64,000 bases of DNA from Paracoccus sp. TOH (lineage in GTDB: Bacteria; Pseudomonadota; Alphaproteobacteria; Rhodobacterales; Rhodobacteraceae). The stretch spans positions 805,001 through 869,000 of the forward strand of contig NZ_CP098361.1 in assembly GCF_030388245.1 (NCBI RefSeq), given 5' to 3'. Below, piece after piece: positions 26,313-34,517 of this stretch. The notes beneath the pieces were generated by a model. That model was not told the DNA's origin, ran no database searches, and saw nothing but the letters and a program-made list of their open reading frames with translations. Made by a program: the position numbers and the translations under genes. Position 1 is the stretch's first letter. Every line of letters begins with the position of its first letter.

Positions 26313-27416
26313 GTGGCCTACGACCTGCAGCTTTCGCATATCGGCAAGGTTTATGCCAACGGCACGCCCGCCGTGATCGACTTCGACCTTGATGTGGAAA
26401 AGGGCGAATTCATCGCGTTTGTCGGTCCGTCCGGCTGCGGCAAGTCCACCACATTGCGCATGATCGCCGGGTTTGAATCGATCACCTCCGGCGATTTGCT
26501 CATCGCGGGCCGGCGCGTGAACGACCTGCCGCCGGAAATGCGGCCGACCTCGATGATTTTCCAGAACTATGCGCTGTTTCCGCACATGACCGTGCGGCAG
26601 AACGTGATGTTCGGGCTGGAGGTCAAGAAACTTGCCGTTGCCGAGGCACGGCGCAAGGTCGAGCGGATCCTGGACAAGCTGGGTCTGACTGAAGTGGCCG
26701 AGGTGCGGCCCACCCGGCTGTCGGGCGGCCAGCGGCAACGGATCGCGCTGGCGCGCTCTCTGGTGATAGAACCCGACATCCTTCTGCTGGATGAGCCGCT
26801 TGGGGCGCTGGACGCCAATCTGCGCAAATCGATCCAGAACGAACTGAAGCTGCTGCAGCGGGAATTGGGCATCACCTTCGTATTTGTGACCCATGCCCAG
26901 TCCGAGGCTTTGGCTCTGTCAGACCGGATCGTCGTGATGAATGGCGGGAAGGTCGAGCAGATCAGCCCGCCGCGAGAGCTGTACACCCGTCCGCAAAGCA
27001 TTTTTGTGGCCCGCTTCATCGGCTCGAACACACTCATTTCCGGTCAGGTCCGGCAGGTGGGCGGTGCCGGGACAATGATCGAGACACCGTTCGGCATTCT
27101 GCAGGCTGAAGCGCCGCCCCATGCCATCGCCCATGGCACCGGCGCGTCGATCGTCCTGCCGGCCGAAGCGATCCACGTTCTGCCGGGCAGGATGCCGGAG
27201 GCCGAGATCCGCGCGATCTACGGCGCGAACGTCATTCCCTGTACGATCAACCGGCTGCAGCTGGTGGGGCATATCCTGCAGATCGGCATGACTCTGCCCA
27301 ACGGCGAGGCCGTGTCGCTGGAAGGCCATGCCGACAAGTATCGTGACACCCTGTCGGCGGACAGTCCGGCCTTTGTGGCCTGGCACCCTGCTGACGCCAC
27401 CCTGATCGCGCAATAG
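26313..27416 (+). CDS. ABC transporter ATP-binding protein, second copy (PotA/UgpC type)
   Basis: This 367-residue ATPase begins at GTG with AAGGAA about 8 nt upstream. It has Walker A GPSGCGKST, Q-loop IFQNYALFPH, the signature SGGQRQRIALARS, Walker B DILLLDEPLGALD and a TOBE-type C-terminus. It is the second ATPase of the operon and differs from the first throughout. Transporters of this kind normally use one homodimeric ATPase; two genes in one operon suggest a heterodimer or two conditions of use. The amidase gene follows within 10 bp. Confidence 0.92.
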   Translation: MAYDLQLSHIGKVYANGTPAVIDFDLDVEKGEFIAFVGPSGCGKSTTLRMIAGFESITSGDLLIAGRRVNDLPPEMRPTSMIFQNYALFPHMTVRQNVMFGLEVKKLAVAEARRKVERILDKLGLTEVAEVRPTRLSGGQRQRIALARSLVIEPDILLLDEPLGALDANLRKSIQNELKLLQRELGITFVFVTHAQSEALALSDRIVVMNGGKVEQISPPRELYTRPQSIFVARFIGSNTLISGQVRQVGGAGTMIETPFGILQAEAPPHAIAHGTGASIVLPAEAIHVLPGRMPEAEIRAIYGANVIPCTINRLQLVGHILQIGMTLPNGEAVSLEGHADKYRDTLSADSPAFVAWHPADATLIAQ

Positions 27417-27424
27417 GTGTGGCG

Positions 27425-28774
27425 ATGACCGGCTCTACGGCAAAGCAATTGGCTGAGGATCTGCGGGCCGGGCGATGCGATCCCCTGGATCTCGTGGCCG
27501 AGGTCTATGACCGCATCGAGGCCTATGGTGATGATGCGCTCTTCATCCGTCTTACCCGGCCCCGCGCCGAGGCAGAGGCCCGCGCGGCGCGCGAAAGACT
27601 ACGAGCCGGCCTGCCGGCCAGCTGCCTTGACGGTGTTCCTCTGGCATGGAAAGACCTGTTCGATCTCAAGGGCACTGCGACGACGGCTGGCTCTGCCGTG
27701 CTGCTGGACGCTGCACCCGCGACGCGGGATGCGGCACTGGTTCACGCCGGGATGCGAGCGGGGCTTGTCACCGTGGGCGCGGTGAACATGACCGAGTTCG
27801 CCTTTTCCGGCATCGGCATCAATCCGCATTTCGGCACCCCGCGCAACCCTTGCGACAGGGCGGTGCACCGCTCTCCCGGCGGGTCTTCTTCGGGCAGCGG
27901 GGCAGTGGTGGCCGCGGGCATCGTGCCCTTGTCGATCGGCACGGATACCGGTGGATCGGTGCGCATTCCGGCGGCCTTCAACGGCGTGGTGGGTTACAAG
28001 ACCTCGACCGGGCGTTTTCCTATGGCGGGGACGTTTCCGCTGTCGCGCAGCCTCGATACGCTGGGACCACTGGCCCGGACGGTCGAGGATTGCGTTCTGG
28101 CCGATGCGGTGCTGCGTGGGCACGCCGACGCGGATCTGCGTGGCGCAGACCCGGCGGCGCTGAATCTCGTGGTGCCCGATGTCGTGATGCTGGACGATCT
28201 GGACCCCGGCGTGGCCGCGGCCTTCGAGGCCAGCCTGGCGCGGATTGCGGCCACAGGCGCCCGCGTGCGCCACATTGCTATGCCCGAACTGCGCGAGACG
28301 GTTGAGGTGATGGCCCGCTTTGCCCCGCTTGCCGCCGCCGAGGCGATGGATACCCATGGCGCGCGCCTTGCCGGTCCTGATGCCGCGCGTATGGACCCGC
28401 GCGTGGTGCGTCGCATCCGCATGGGTGAAAAGATGACGGCGGTGGACCTGATCCGCCTGCACGACGCCCGCCGTCGCCTGATCGGCATTGCGGCCGAGCG
28501 TTTGGGCGATGCGATCCTGCTCTGTCCCACCACAGCGGGCGTGGCAATGCCGATCGCACCGCTGGAAGCGGACATTGATTTGTTTTTTCACCATAATTTC
28601 CGCACCCTTCGGAACACCTCTCTTGGCAACTTCCTCGATTGGTGCGGAGTGTCGATTCCCAACGGGGTCGATGCGGACGGCATGCCGACCGGGCTTTTGC
28701 TCAATGCCGGCCATGGTCGCGACCATGCCCTTCTGGCTGCGAGCCTGACCCTCGAGGCCGCGATCCGCGGCTGA
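27425..28774 (+). CDS. Amidase signature family hydrolase
   Basis: This 449-residue serine amidase splits a carboxamide to acid and ammonia or amine. The catalytic triad is readable: Lys in WKDLFDLKG, the cis-Ser in PGGSSSGSG and the nucleophile Ser in GTDTGGSVRIPA. ATG 27425 is chosen over GTG 27419, with a weak AGGTG before it. Length and motif spacing are normal for the AtzF/GatA-like family. Genomic position after the importer suggests the imported compound carries an amide bond. The C-terminal ring-facing part is not diagnostic, so the substrate stays open. Confidence 0.9.
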   Translation: MTGSTAKQLAEDLRAGRCDPLDLVAEVYDRIEAYGDDALFIRLTRPRAEAEARAARERLRAGLPASCLDGVPLAWKDLFDLKGTATTAGSAVLLDAAPATRDAALVHAGMRAGLVTVGAVNMTEFAFSGIGINPHFGTPRNPCDRAVHRSPGGSSSGSGAVVAAGIVPLSIGTDTGGSVRIPAAFNGVVGYKTSTGRFPMAGTFPLSRSLDTLGPLARTVEDCVLADAVLRGHADADLRGADPAALNLVVPDVVMLDDLDPGVAAAFEASLARIAATGARVRHIAMPELRETVEVMARFAPLAAAEAMDTHGARLAGPDAARMDPRVVRRIRMGEKMTAVDLIRLHDARRRLIGIAAERLGDAILLCPTTAGVAMPIAPLEADIDLFFHHNFRTLRNTSLGNFLDWCGVSIPNGVDADGMPTGLLLNAGHGRDHALLAASLTLEAAIRG

Positions 28775-28845
28775 CACGATCTGCAGGACGGGCCAACCGG
28801 AGGGGGCCGCCCTGAACCTATTCCGGAAGCAAGGAGGACAGACGG

Positions 28846-29748
28846 ATGACCAAGAAAATCATATGCGGGTTCGGCACCGACATCGACTCGGTGGCGGGTT
28901 GGATCGGCTCTTACGGCGGTGGCGACAGCCCGTCCGATATCCAGCGCGGCATCTTCGCTACGGAAGTGGGTGTGCCGCGTCTGCTGCGGCTGTTCAAGAG
29001 ATACGGCCTGAAAACCTCGTTCTTCATCCCCGGCCACTCGCTCGAGACTTTCCCCAAAGAGATGGAGATGATCGTAAGGGAAGGGCATGAGATCGGTGCG
29101 CATGGCTATCTGCATGAAAACCCCATCGCCATGACACCCACGCAGGAAGAGGATGTTCTGGTCAAGTCGATCGAACTGATCAAGGGTCTGACCGGCCAGT
29201 CGCCCCGTGGTTATGTCGCGCCCTGGTGGGAAATGTCTAACTCGACGGCCGCGCTGCTGAAGAAATACGGCTTCAGCTACGATCATTCGCAGGGTTATCG
29301 CGACTTCCAGCCTTTCTACGCCCGCGTCGGCGACAGCTGGAATACCATCGATTACTCCAAATCTGCGAAGGATTGGATGCATCCGCTAAAGCACGGCAAG
29401 GAGATCGACCTGGTCGATATCGCCGCCAACTGGTATGTTGACGACCTGCCGCCCATGATGTTCATGAAAAAATCGCCCAACAGCCACGGTTTCGTGAATC
29501 CGCGCGACATCGAGGAGTTGTGGCGCGACCAGTTCGACTGGGTATATCGTGAGATGGACTACGCCGTGTTCGCCTTCACCATTCACCCGGATGTTGCAGG
29601 ACGCCCGCAGGTTCTGCTGATGCTGGAGCGGCTGATCGAATATATCTCGCGCCACTCGGGCGTCGAATGGATGCCGTTCGAGGATATCGCCGCCGATTTC
29701 CGCAAGCGCTTCCCATTTGACGGTGGCAAGCGGCCTGAAGTGATCTGA
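28846..29748 (+). CDS. NodB-fold (polysaccharide deacetylase family) cytoplasmic hydrolase
   Basis: This 300-residue metal-dependent amidohydrolase is of the CE4/PuuE type. Metal-site motifs are the Asp pair in GTDIDS, H-x3-H in GAHGYLHE (near residue 85), APWWE (the RxPW motif), and the distal His in [11 protein letters not shown]. There is no signal peptide or membrane anchor, so a small cytoplasmic amide rather than cell-wall polymer is the likely substrate, as for allantoinase-type PuuE. AAGGAGG lies 10 nt upstream of the ATG. The gene sits between an amidase and a CobW-type metal chaperone, consistent with a metal-loaded enzyme. The exact reaction is unknown. Confidence 0.85.
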   Translation: MTKKIICGFGTDIDSVAGWIGSYGGGDSPSDIQRGIFATEVGVPRLLRLFKRYGLKTSFFIPGHSLETFPKEMEMIVREGHEIGAHGYLHENPIAMTPTQEEDVLVKSIELIKGLTGQSPRGYVAPWWEMSNSTAALLKKYGFSYDHSQGYRDFQPFYARVGDSWNTIDYSKSAKDWMHPLKHGKEIDLVDIAANWYVDDLPPMMFMKKSPNSHGFVNPRDIEELWRDQFDWVYREMDYAVFAFTIHPDVAGRPQVLLMLERLIEYISRHSGVEWMPFEDIAADFRKRFPFDGGKRPEVI

Positions 29749-29757
29749 TGCAACCCG

Positions 29758-29779
29758 CACCGGGGCCACGGCCCCGGTG
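29758..29779 (+). terminator. Intercistronic hairpin
   Basis: CACCGGGGC (29758-29766) pairs perfectly with GCCCCGGTG (29771-29779) around CACG. It lacks a T-run and lies 21 bp before the next start, so it may be a partial terminator or a processing and stability element. Confidence 0.55.
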
Positions 29780-29800
29780 TCAATTCTGCCGGAGGACATC

Positions 29801-30094
29801 ATGTGCAACGCCTGTGGTAACCCTGCCGCTCCTGGTCACTGGACCGAGGCCGGTGCCGCCTCGGCCGGTGATCGGTTGCGCGCACGATTTCATCGCGCCG
29901 ATGTCTTGCGAAACGTGCTCCGGCCTTACGGGCTGACGGCACATGATGGCGGGGCGGTGCCTGGCATCCAGATCGGTACACTGTCAGGCGCGCAGACCAT
30001 CGTCCACAATCTGGAAGAGGTCTGGAAAGAGGCCGAGCGCATGGCCGGCCGGCCGATCGACCCTCTGGACCCGCGGTATCTCGGGGATGGCTGA
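29801..30094 (+). CDS. 97-residue protein with N-terminal Cys pair, unknown function
   Basis: The protein begins MCNACGNPAAPGHW, a C-x2-C pair at residues 2 and 5 followed by a His, and continues with a helical region (RLRARFHRADVLRNVLRPYG) and a segment GIQIGTLSGAQTIVHNLEEVW. ATG 29801 is chosen because GGAGGA lies 5 nt upstream. It overlaps the CobW-type GTPase gene by 8 nt, so the two are co-translated. I do not recognise a family. The position next to a metallochaperone and the Cys/His residues suggest a metal-binding carrier or small enzyme subunit, which is inference. Confidence 0.75.
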   Translation: MCNACGNPAAPGHWTEAGAASAGDRLRARFHRADVLRNVLRPYGLTAHDGGAVPGIQIGTLSGAQTIVHNLEEVWKEAERMAGRPIDPLDPRYLGDG

Positions 30095-31058
30095 AGGCGA
30101 TACGGGCGACTCCCGGCTGCGGCTGACGATTCTCGGCGGCTATCTGGGTTCGGGGAAAACCACCTGGCTCCGCCACCAGTTGCACATCGGAGCCTTCGGT
30201 CAAAGCGTGCATGTGATCGTGAACGAGGCGGCCGAGACCCCCGTGGATGATGCGCTGTTGCAGCGGGCCGATGCCATTACGCTGCTGGCGGGTGGCTGCT
30301 GCTGCTGCGTGGGTCGGGCAGATCTGATCTCGGCCCTGCGCGGGCTGTGCGATGAGCGCAGCAGCGTGTCCGCCGGTCGGCCACGTCTGCAGCATGTGGT
30401 GCTGGAAACCAGCGGTCTGGCGGATCCCGGCGCCATCGTGGCCGCGATCCAGAACGATCCTGTTCTTATCAGCCATATATTGCTGGCCGAAACCATCGTG
30501 GCCGTCGATGCCCTGCACGCCTTGGCGCAGTTGGCGACCGAGCCGCTGGGCCGCCGTCAGGTGGAGGCTGCGGATCGGCTGATCCTGACCAAGGCTGATG
30601 CTGCCGATCTCCAGGCGCTGGCTAGGCTGCGTGCGACCTTGTCCCGGTTGAACGGTCACGCCGCGGTTTCTGCGGCGAGTCTGGGTGAAGTCGTGTTTCT
30701 TCCCCCCCTGGCTGTGGAACTGCAACCCGCCGAACTGCCCGCCATCGGCCTCGACGATGCGCGCGGGCCGATCGTGCCGACGCAGGTCGCGATCCCCGAT
30801 GAGCTGGACTGGGCGGCCTTTACGCTGTGGCTTTCGGCGCTGTTGCATGCCCGTGGCGAGGATCTGGTGCGGGTGAAGGGCGTCATCAGAACCCCGGCGG
30901 GCCGGCTGCTGCTGCAGACCGTTCGCAAAGTCGTGCAATCTCCGGAAATCCTGCCGGAACAGGCGGATGAACGGAACGACGATGTCATCGTTTTCATCGG
31001 TCGCGGCTATCAGCCCGCAGATCTGGAGCGATCACTACACCGCTTTTTGGGGCTTTGA
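30087..31058 (+). CDS. CobW/G3E family GTPase, putative metallochaperone
   Basis: This 323-residue P-loop GTPase has Walker A GGYLGSGKTT at residue 15, the metal-binding cysteine motif AGGCCCCVG near 72, the switch motif ETSGLADP, and the base-recognition TKAD near 163. The motif GCCCC satisfies the family pattern GCxCC with an extra Cys. G3E proteins insert Zn, Co, Fe or Ni into a target enzyme, usually encoded nearby. Here the targets could be the NodB-fold hydrolase or the small Cys protein whose gene overlaps it. ATG 30087 overlaps that gene by 8 nt. It is the last gene of the transporter locus. Confidence 0.88.
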   Translation: MAEGDTGDSRLRLTILGGYLGSGKTTWLRHQLHIGAFGQSVHVIVNEAAETPVDDALLQRADAITLLAGGCCCCVGRADLISALRGLCDERSSVSAGRPRLQHVVLETSGLADPGAIVAAIQNDPVLISHILLAETIVAVDALHALAQLATEPLGRRQVEAADRLILTKADAADLQALARLRATLSRLNGHAAVSAASLGEVVFLPPLAVELQPAELPAIGLDDARGPIVPTQVAIPDELDWAAFTLWLSALLHARGEDLVRVKGVIRTPAGRLLLQTVRKVVQSPEILPEQADERNDDVIVFIGRGYQPADLERSLHRFLGL

Positions 31059-31482
31059 TCCGTCACAGGCTTAATAAGATCAGGAGTGAGCGGCGGAACG
31101 TGCGGGAGACCGATGAGCACTGCGTCTACTCTATAGCCTTCCAAACGGACCCTGAAAACTCGCGATAAGCTGCTGAGACAAAAGTCAGAATGGGATGTCA
31201 TCACCCAATTCCGCAGCCAAGGGAGAAAGAGGGAGCGTGGACTGAACCACTGCGCGCTGAGCAGCCGTATCGTGCTCGCCCCCGTCCGTTAAGCCCCAGC
31301 TCTCGATCACGTCAATCAGGGGGGAAGGCTTCTGTCATTGCCCAGTCTATGTAAGGGGACGCCGTTGCACTCCATGGCTCGCGTTTAGGCAGCTTGATCT
31401 GGACGCGAGCTGGCATGTGCAGCGCACTGCAATTGTTCAGAGCCGACTATTTAGGCGCGGTAAAAGCCGTGTGGCGTCATTC
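31059..31482. other. 424-bp junction region with degenerate coding remnants
   Basis: This stretch is lower in GC than its flanks and has no intact gene. It separates the catabolic locus from the MarR module. A minus-strand remnant is listed separately. I looked for a copy of the tRNA-Ser 3' end here as a left attachment site and saw none. Confidence 0.5.
31185..31334 (-). pseudogene. 3' remnant of an unidentified gene ending in DDIPF
   Basis: One minus-strand frame stays open for 49 codons between a TGA and its stop. It reads like real protein: LIDVIESWGLTDGGEHDT, then AAQRAVVQSTLPLSPLAAE, ending LGDDIPF. No start is present and the upstream frame is broken. The terminal DDIPF is the peptide by which single-strand-binding proteins recruit partners, but the rest does not look like an SSB OB fold. 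It is probably debris from a mobile element. Confidence 0.35.
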
Positions 31483-31986
31483 TCATTCCTCAAGACGTGG
31501 CGGAATTGTCGGTTCTTCCCTCACGGCGTCGGCAAATTTGCGCATTAGCCGCACAAGTTCATCAACCTCGCGTGCATCCCATGTTTCGAAAATGGCGCGA
31601 ACGTTCCTCTCGCGCGCAGTGTCGATCTTGTCGGTCATCGCCTTACCCTTCGGCGTGACCATTGCCTCATTCACGCGACGGTCGGCCGCGCTCTGCCTGC
31701 GCTCGGCCAGGCCAAGGCTTTCGAGCTTCGCGACCTGACGGCTGACAGTTGTGTAGTCGCGGCCAGCGCGCTCAGCGAGTTCGACTATGCCGACTGGCCC
31801 AAGCCGTTCGATCCCCACCAGCAGGGGGAATAATGCACGATCAAGCGAAATCCCGGCTTCGCGCACAAGGTCTTCGTCCCGCTGCGGCCGGTTCATGAGG
31901 CTGACGATATCGATCAGCGCCCCATGGAGTTCGCGAATCTGGCGACTCTCAATATGTGTATTTTTCACATTTGTTCTTGACGGCAT
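31483..31986 (-). CDS. MarR family transcriptional regulator
   Basis: This 167-residue MarR protein starts at ATG 31986 with a strong AGGAGG 6 nt upstream. The winged helix (GIVELAERAGRDYTTVSRQVAKLESLG) lies in the middle, with the wing ADRRVNE after it and dimerisation helices at both ends. It is divergent from the flavin monooxygenase at 32031. Two 23-bp palindromes of the same layout lie over its start and in the gap, so it very likely represses both transcripts and releases on binding an aromatic or drug-like ligand. Confidence 0.93.
   Translation of the reverse strand: MPSRTNVKNTHIESRQIRELHGALIDIVSLMNRPQRDEDLVREAGISLDRALFPLLVGIERLGPVGIVELAERAGRDYTTVSRQVAKLESLGLAERRQSAADRRVNEAMVTPKGKAMTDKIDTARERNVRAIFETWDAREVDELVRLMRKFADAVREEPTIPPRLEE
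31951..31973. promoter_or_regulatory. Candidate MarR operator 2 (inside marR codons 5-12)
   Basis: AATATGTG and CACATTTG flank a 7-bp spacer, with the same half-site and spacing as the site at 31999-32021. The centres are 48 bp apart. Confidence 0.5.
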
Positions 31987-31998
31987 TCTGAGCCTCCT

Positions 31999-32021
31999 AT
32001 TATGTGCATACTACACATAAT
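31999..32021. promoter_or_regulatory. Candidate MarR operator 1 in the divergent promoter
   Basis: ATTATGTG and CACATAAT form perfect 8-bp arms around CATACTA, just upstream of the monooxygenase start and overlapping the marR leader. This is a typical MarR operator placement. Confidence 0.65.
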
Positions 32022-32030
32022 GAGGCAGAC

Positions 32031-33551
32031 ATGGCAAACGAATTCGAAGCAGATGCGCTCATCTGCGGCGCGGGCGCGGCTGGCCTGACATTGGCGATCG
32101 ATCTTGCGCGGCGCGGGGTGTCTTTCCGGCTGATCGAGAAGCAACGGGAACCTTTCCGTGGGTCACGCGGAAAGGGAATCCAGCCCAGGACGCAGGAAGT
32201 TTTCGAAGACCTTGGCATTCTCGACAAGATTGTCGCCGCCGGCGGAATCTATCCGCCGATGCGCGAGTATCGGGATGACGGCAGCTACGTCGAGAAGGAG
32301 TTCGGCGAGCGATCCGATCCGACGCCAGCGGAGCCCTACCATATCGCGCTGATGATTCCGCAATACCTGACAGAGCGAATCATGCGGGAGCGGTTGGCCG
32401 AGCTGGGCCATGAGGTCGAGTTCGGGTGCGAGCTGGTCGGGTTCGAGCAGGGCGGGAACGCAGTGACGGCTCGCCTCGCGCGACCGGATGGCGAGGAAAC
32501 CATTCGCGTCCGCTATCTGGTTGGGGCGGACGGTGGACGCAGCTTCGTGCGCCACACGCTTGGCGTGGATTTTCTGGGCAAGACGTTGGGCGTGCGCGCA
32601 ATCGTGGCGGATGCCAGCCTGACCGGCCTGGACCGTGATGCATGGCACCAGTTCAACGATGGTGACATGGAACGCATGGTCGCGATTTGCCCGCTCGCGG
32701 GAACCGATCTTTTCCAGATTCAGGCCCCAATTCCGCTGGACGGTGAAATTGACCTCTCGGCCGCAGGTCTCGGCCGGTTAATCAGTGAGCGGACAGGCCG
32801 CAACGATATTCAGGTGCATTCGGTCGCCTGGGCTTCGGCCTATGCGATGAACGCTCGGCTTGCCGATCTTTACCGGATCAATCGGGTGTTCCTCGTCGGC
32901 GATGCGGCCCACATCCATCCGCCAACGGGCGGACAGGGCCTGAATACCGGTGTACAGGACGCCTATAACCTGGGCTGGAAGCTCGGGGCTGCGCTCAGCG
33001 GCGCTGACGATGAACTGCTCGACACCTATGAGGCCGAGCGGCGTCCAGTCGCGGAATCGGTGCTCGGCCTTTCGACCCGGCTTCTCGATGCGCAGAGACA
33101 GGGCGGGGCGCGGCGAGGCCGCGAGGTGCGCCAGCTTGATATCGGCTATCCAGATTCGCCGCTCTCTAGGCAACTGACTGAGCGCAGCGGGACCTTGCGC
33201 GCCGGGGACCGCGCGCCGGATGCCCCGATCAGGGGGGCGGCGGGCCAACCCTCGCGACTGTTCCAACTGTTCCAGGGTCCGCATTGGACGCTGCTTGTTG
33301 ATCACGCCGGAACGGAGATGGTCGCGACCCGTCCAGGGATGCATGTCCACTGCATCGGCGTGCAAGGCGATGTCATCGACGCCGGGGGGCATGTCCGCGA
33401 TGCCTATCAACTGGCATCGGGCGAGTGCGTGCTGATCCGTCCGGACGGCTATGTCGGCGCGATTCTGATCCTGGGCACAGAGAGGACGGCGAAGCTCGAA
33501 CGGTATCTCGGCCACATGGGTCTGGTTCAACTCGAAGGAGACCCGAAATGA
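32031..33551 (+). CDS. FAD-dependent aromatic/drug monooxygenase, PHBH family
   Basis: This 506-residue flavin hydroxylase uses NAD(P)H and oxygen. The FAD motif ICGAGAAGLTLAIDLARRG begins near residue 10. The DG motif YLVGADGGRSFVR lies near 160, and the GD motif VFLVGDAAHIHPPTGGQGLN near 290. A C-terminal thioredoxin-like domain follows (from about 390), as in phenol hydroxylase, MhpA and rifampicin monooxygenases. ATG 32031 is preferred over an in-frame start at 32004, which would lie within the operator. It overlaps the MDR gene by ATGA. With an MFS exporter in the same operon, it could inactivate an antibiotic or start aromatic breakdown; sequence does not decide. Confidence 0.9.
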   Translation: MANEFEADALICGAGAAGLTLAIDLARRGVSFRLIEKQREPFRGSRGKGIQPRTQEVFEDLGILDKIVAAGGIYPPMREYRDDGSYVEKEFGERSDPTPAEPYHIALMIPQYLTERIMRERLAELGHEVEFGCELVGFEQGGNAVTARLARPDGEETIRVRYLVGADGGRSFVRHTLGVDFLGKTLGVRAIVADASLTGLDRDAWHQFNDGDMERMVAICPLAGTDLFQIQAPIPLDGEIDLSAAGLGRLISERTGRNDIQVHSVAWASAYAMNARLADLYRINRVFLVGDAAHIHPPTGGQGLNTGVQDAYNLGWKLGAALSGADDELLDTYEAERRPVAESVLGLSTRLLDAQRQGGARRGREVRQLDIGYPDSPLSRQLTERSGTLRAGDRAPDAPIRGAAGQPSRLFQLFQGPHWTLLVDHAGTEMVATRPGMHVHCIGVQGDVIDAGGHVRDAYQLASGECVLIRPDGYVGAILILGTERTAKLERYLGHMGLVQLEGDPK

Positions 33552-34516
33552 GGGCCGCGATTGTTTCTATGGCCCGGCGGCTCCCTGCGCTGGGCGAGCT
33601 TTCCGCCCCCGTGGCGTCCGCTGGCGAAAAACTGATCCAAGTAAACGCCGCTGCGATCAGCCATGTCGTTAAAGCTCGTGCGTCGGGCGAACATTACAGC
33701 ACTGATGAGCAATTTCCCTTCGTGGTCGGCATCGACGGCGTGGGACGGCTGGAAGACGGCGGCCGGGTCTATTTCGCCCTGCCGCGCCCACCCTTTGGAA
33801 GCATGGCGGATTACACTGTGGCAGACGCACGGCTTTGCGTGCCAGTGCCGGATGATCTTGACGACTTCACCGCCGCCGCCATCGCCAACCCCGGCATGTC
33901 CTGCTGGGTTGCGCTGACCGAACGCGCCCAGCTCAAACCAGGCGAAACGGTGCTGATCAATGGTGCCACTGGCACATCGGGACGGCTTGCGATCCAGATC
34001 GCCAAGCTACTCGGCGCGGGCCGCATCATAGCCACCGGCCGCAACGTCAAGGCGCTTGGCGAAGCAAAATCGCTCGGTGCTGATGTAACGATCCAGCTTG
34101 GCGAGGATGCAGAGCAGCTTGAACATCGCTTCATGCACGAGTTCGCCCAAGGCGTCGATATCGTGATCGACTACCTTTGGGGCCATAGCGCCGAGTGCCT
34201 GCTGATCGCTGCCGCCAAGGCAGGCCGGGACGCAGTGCCCATGCGTTTCGTTCAGGTGGGATCGGTGTCCGCATCGGACATTACCCTACCGAGCTCCGTC
34301 CTGCGTGCCTCGGCCATCGAACTGATGGGCAGCGGCCATGGCAGCGTGCCCGTCCCTCGCCTGGTCGAAATCACGGGCGAGGTCCTGCGCGCGACCGTCC
34401 CCAGCAATCTGACGGTCGCCTTCAAGCCGGTGCCGTTTGCTGACTTCGATCAGGCATGGCCGCTGGACAACAGCACTTGCCGCACCGTGTTTGCCATGAA
34501 TGCGGGAAGGACGTGA
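33548..34516 (+). CDS. MDR-family (quinone reductase-like) zinc-free oxidoreductase
   Basis: This 322-residue medium-chain dehydrogenase/reductase has a GroES-like N-terminus and a Rossmann domain with VLINGATGTSGRLAIQIAKLLGAG near residue 137. The zinc-binding cysteines of alcohol dehydrogenases are absent, which places it with quinone or enoyl reductases that use NADPH. ATG 33548 overlaps the monooxygenase stop. It probably reduces a quinone or enone product made by the monooxygenase, or detoxifies a related compound. Confidence 0.87.
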   Translation: MRAAIVSMARRLPALGELSAPVASAGEKLIQVNAAAISHVVKARASGEHYSTDEQFPFVVGIDGVGRLEDGGRVYFALPRPPFGSMADYTVADARLCVPVPDDLDDFTAAAIANPGMSCWVALTERAQLKPGETVLINGATGTSGRLAIQIAKLLGAGRIIATGRNVKALGEAKSLGADVTIQLGEDAEQLEHRFMHEFAQGVDIVIDYLWGHSAECLLIAAAKAGRDAVPMRFVQVGSVSASDITLPSSVLRASAIELMGSGHGSVPVPRLVEITGEVLRATVPSNLTVAFKPVPFADFDQAWPLDNSTCRTVFAMNAGRT

Positions 34517-34517
34517 A

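Noticed and set aside
31059..31482. A duplicate of the tRNA-Ser 3' end as left attachment site of the island
   Set aside because: No copy of the T-arm/acceptor sequence was seen by eye in this stretch, so no att pair is claimed.
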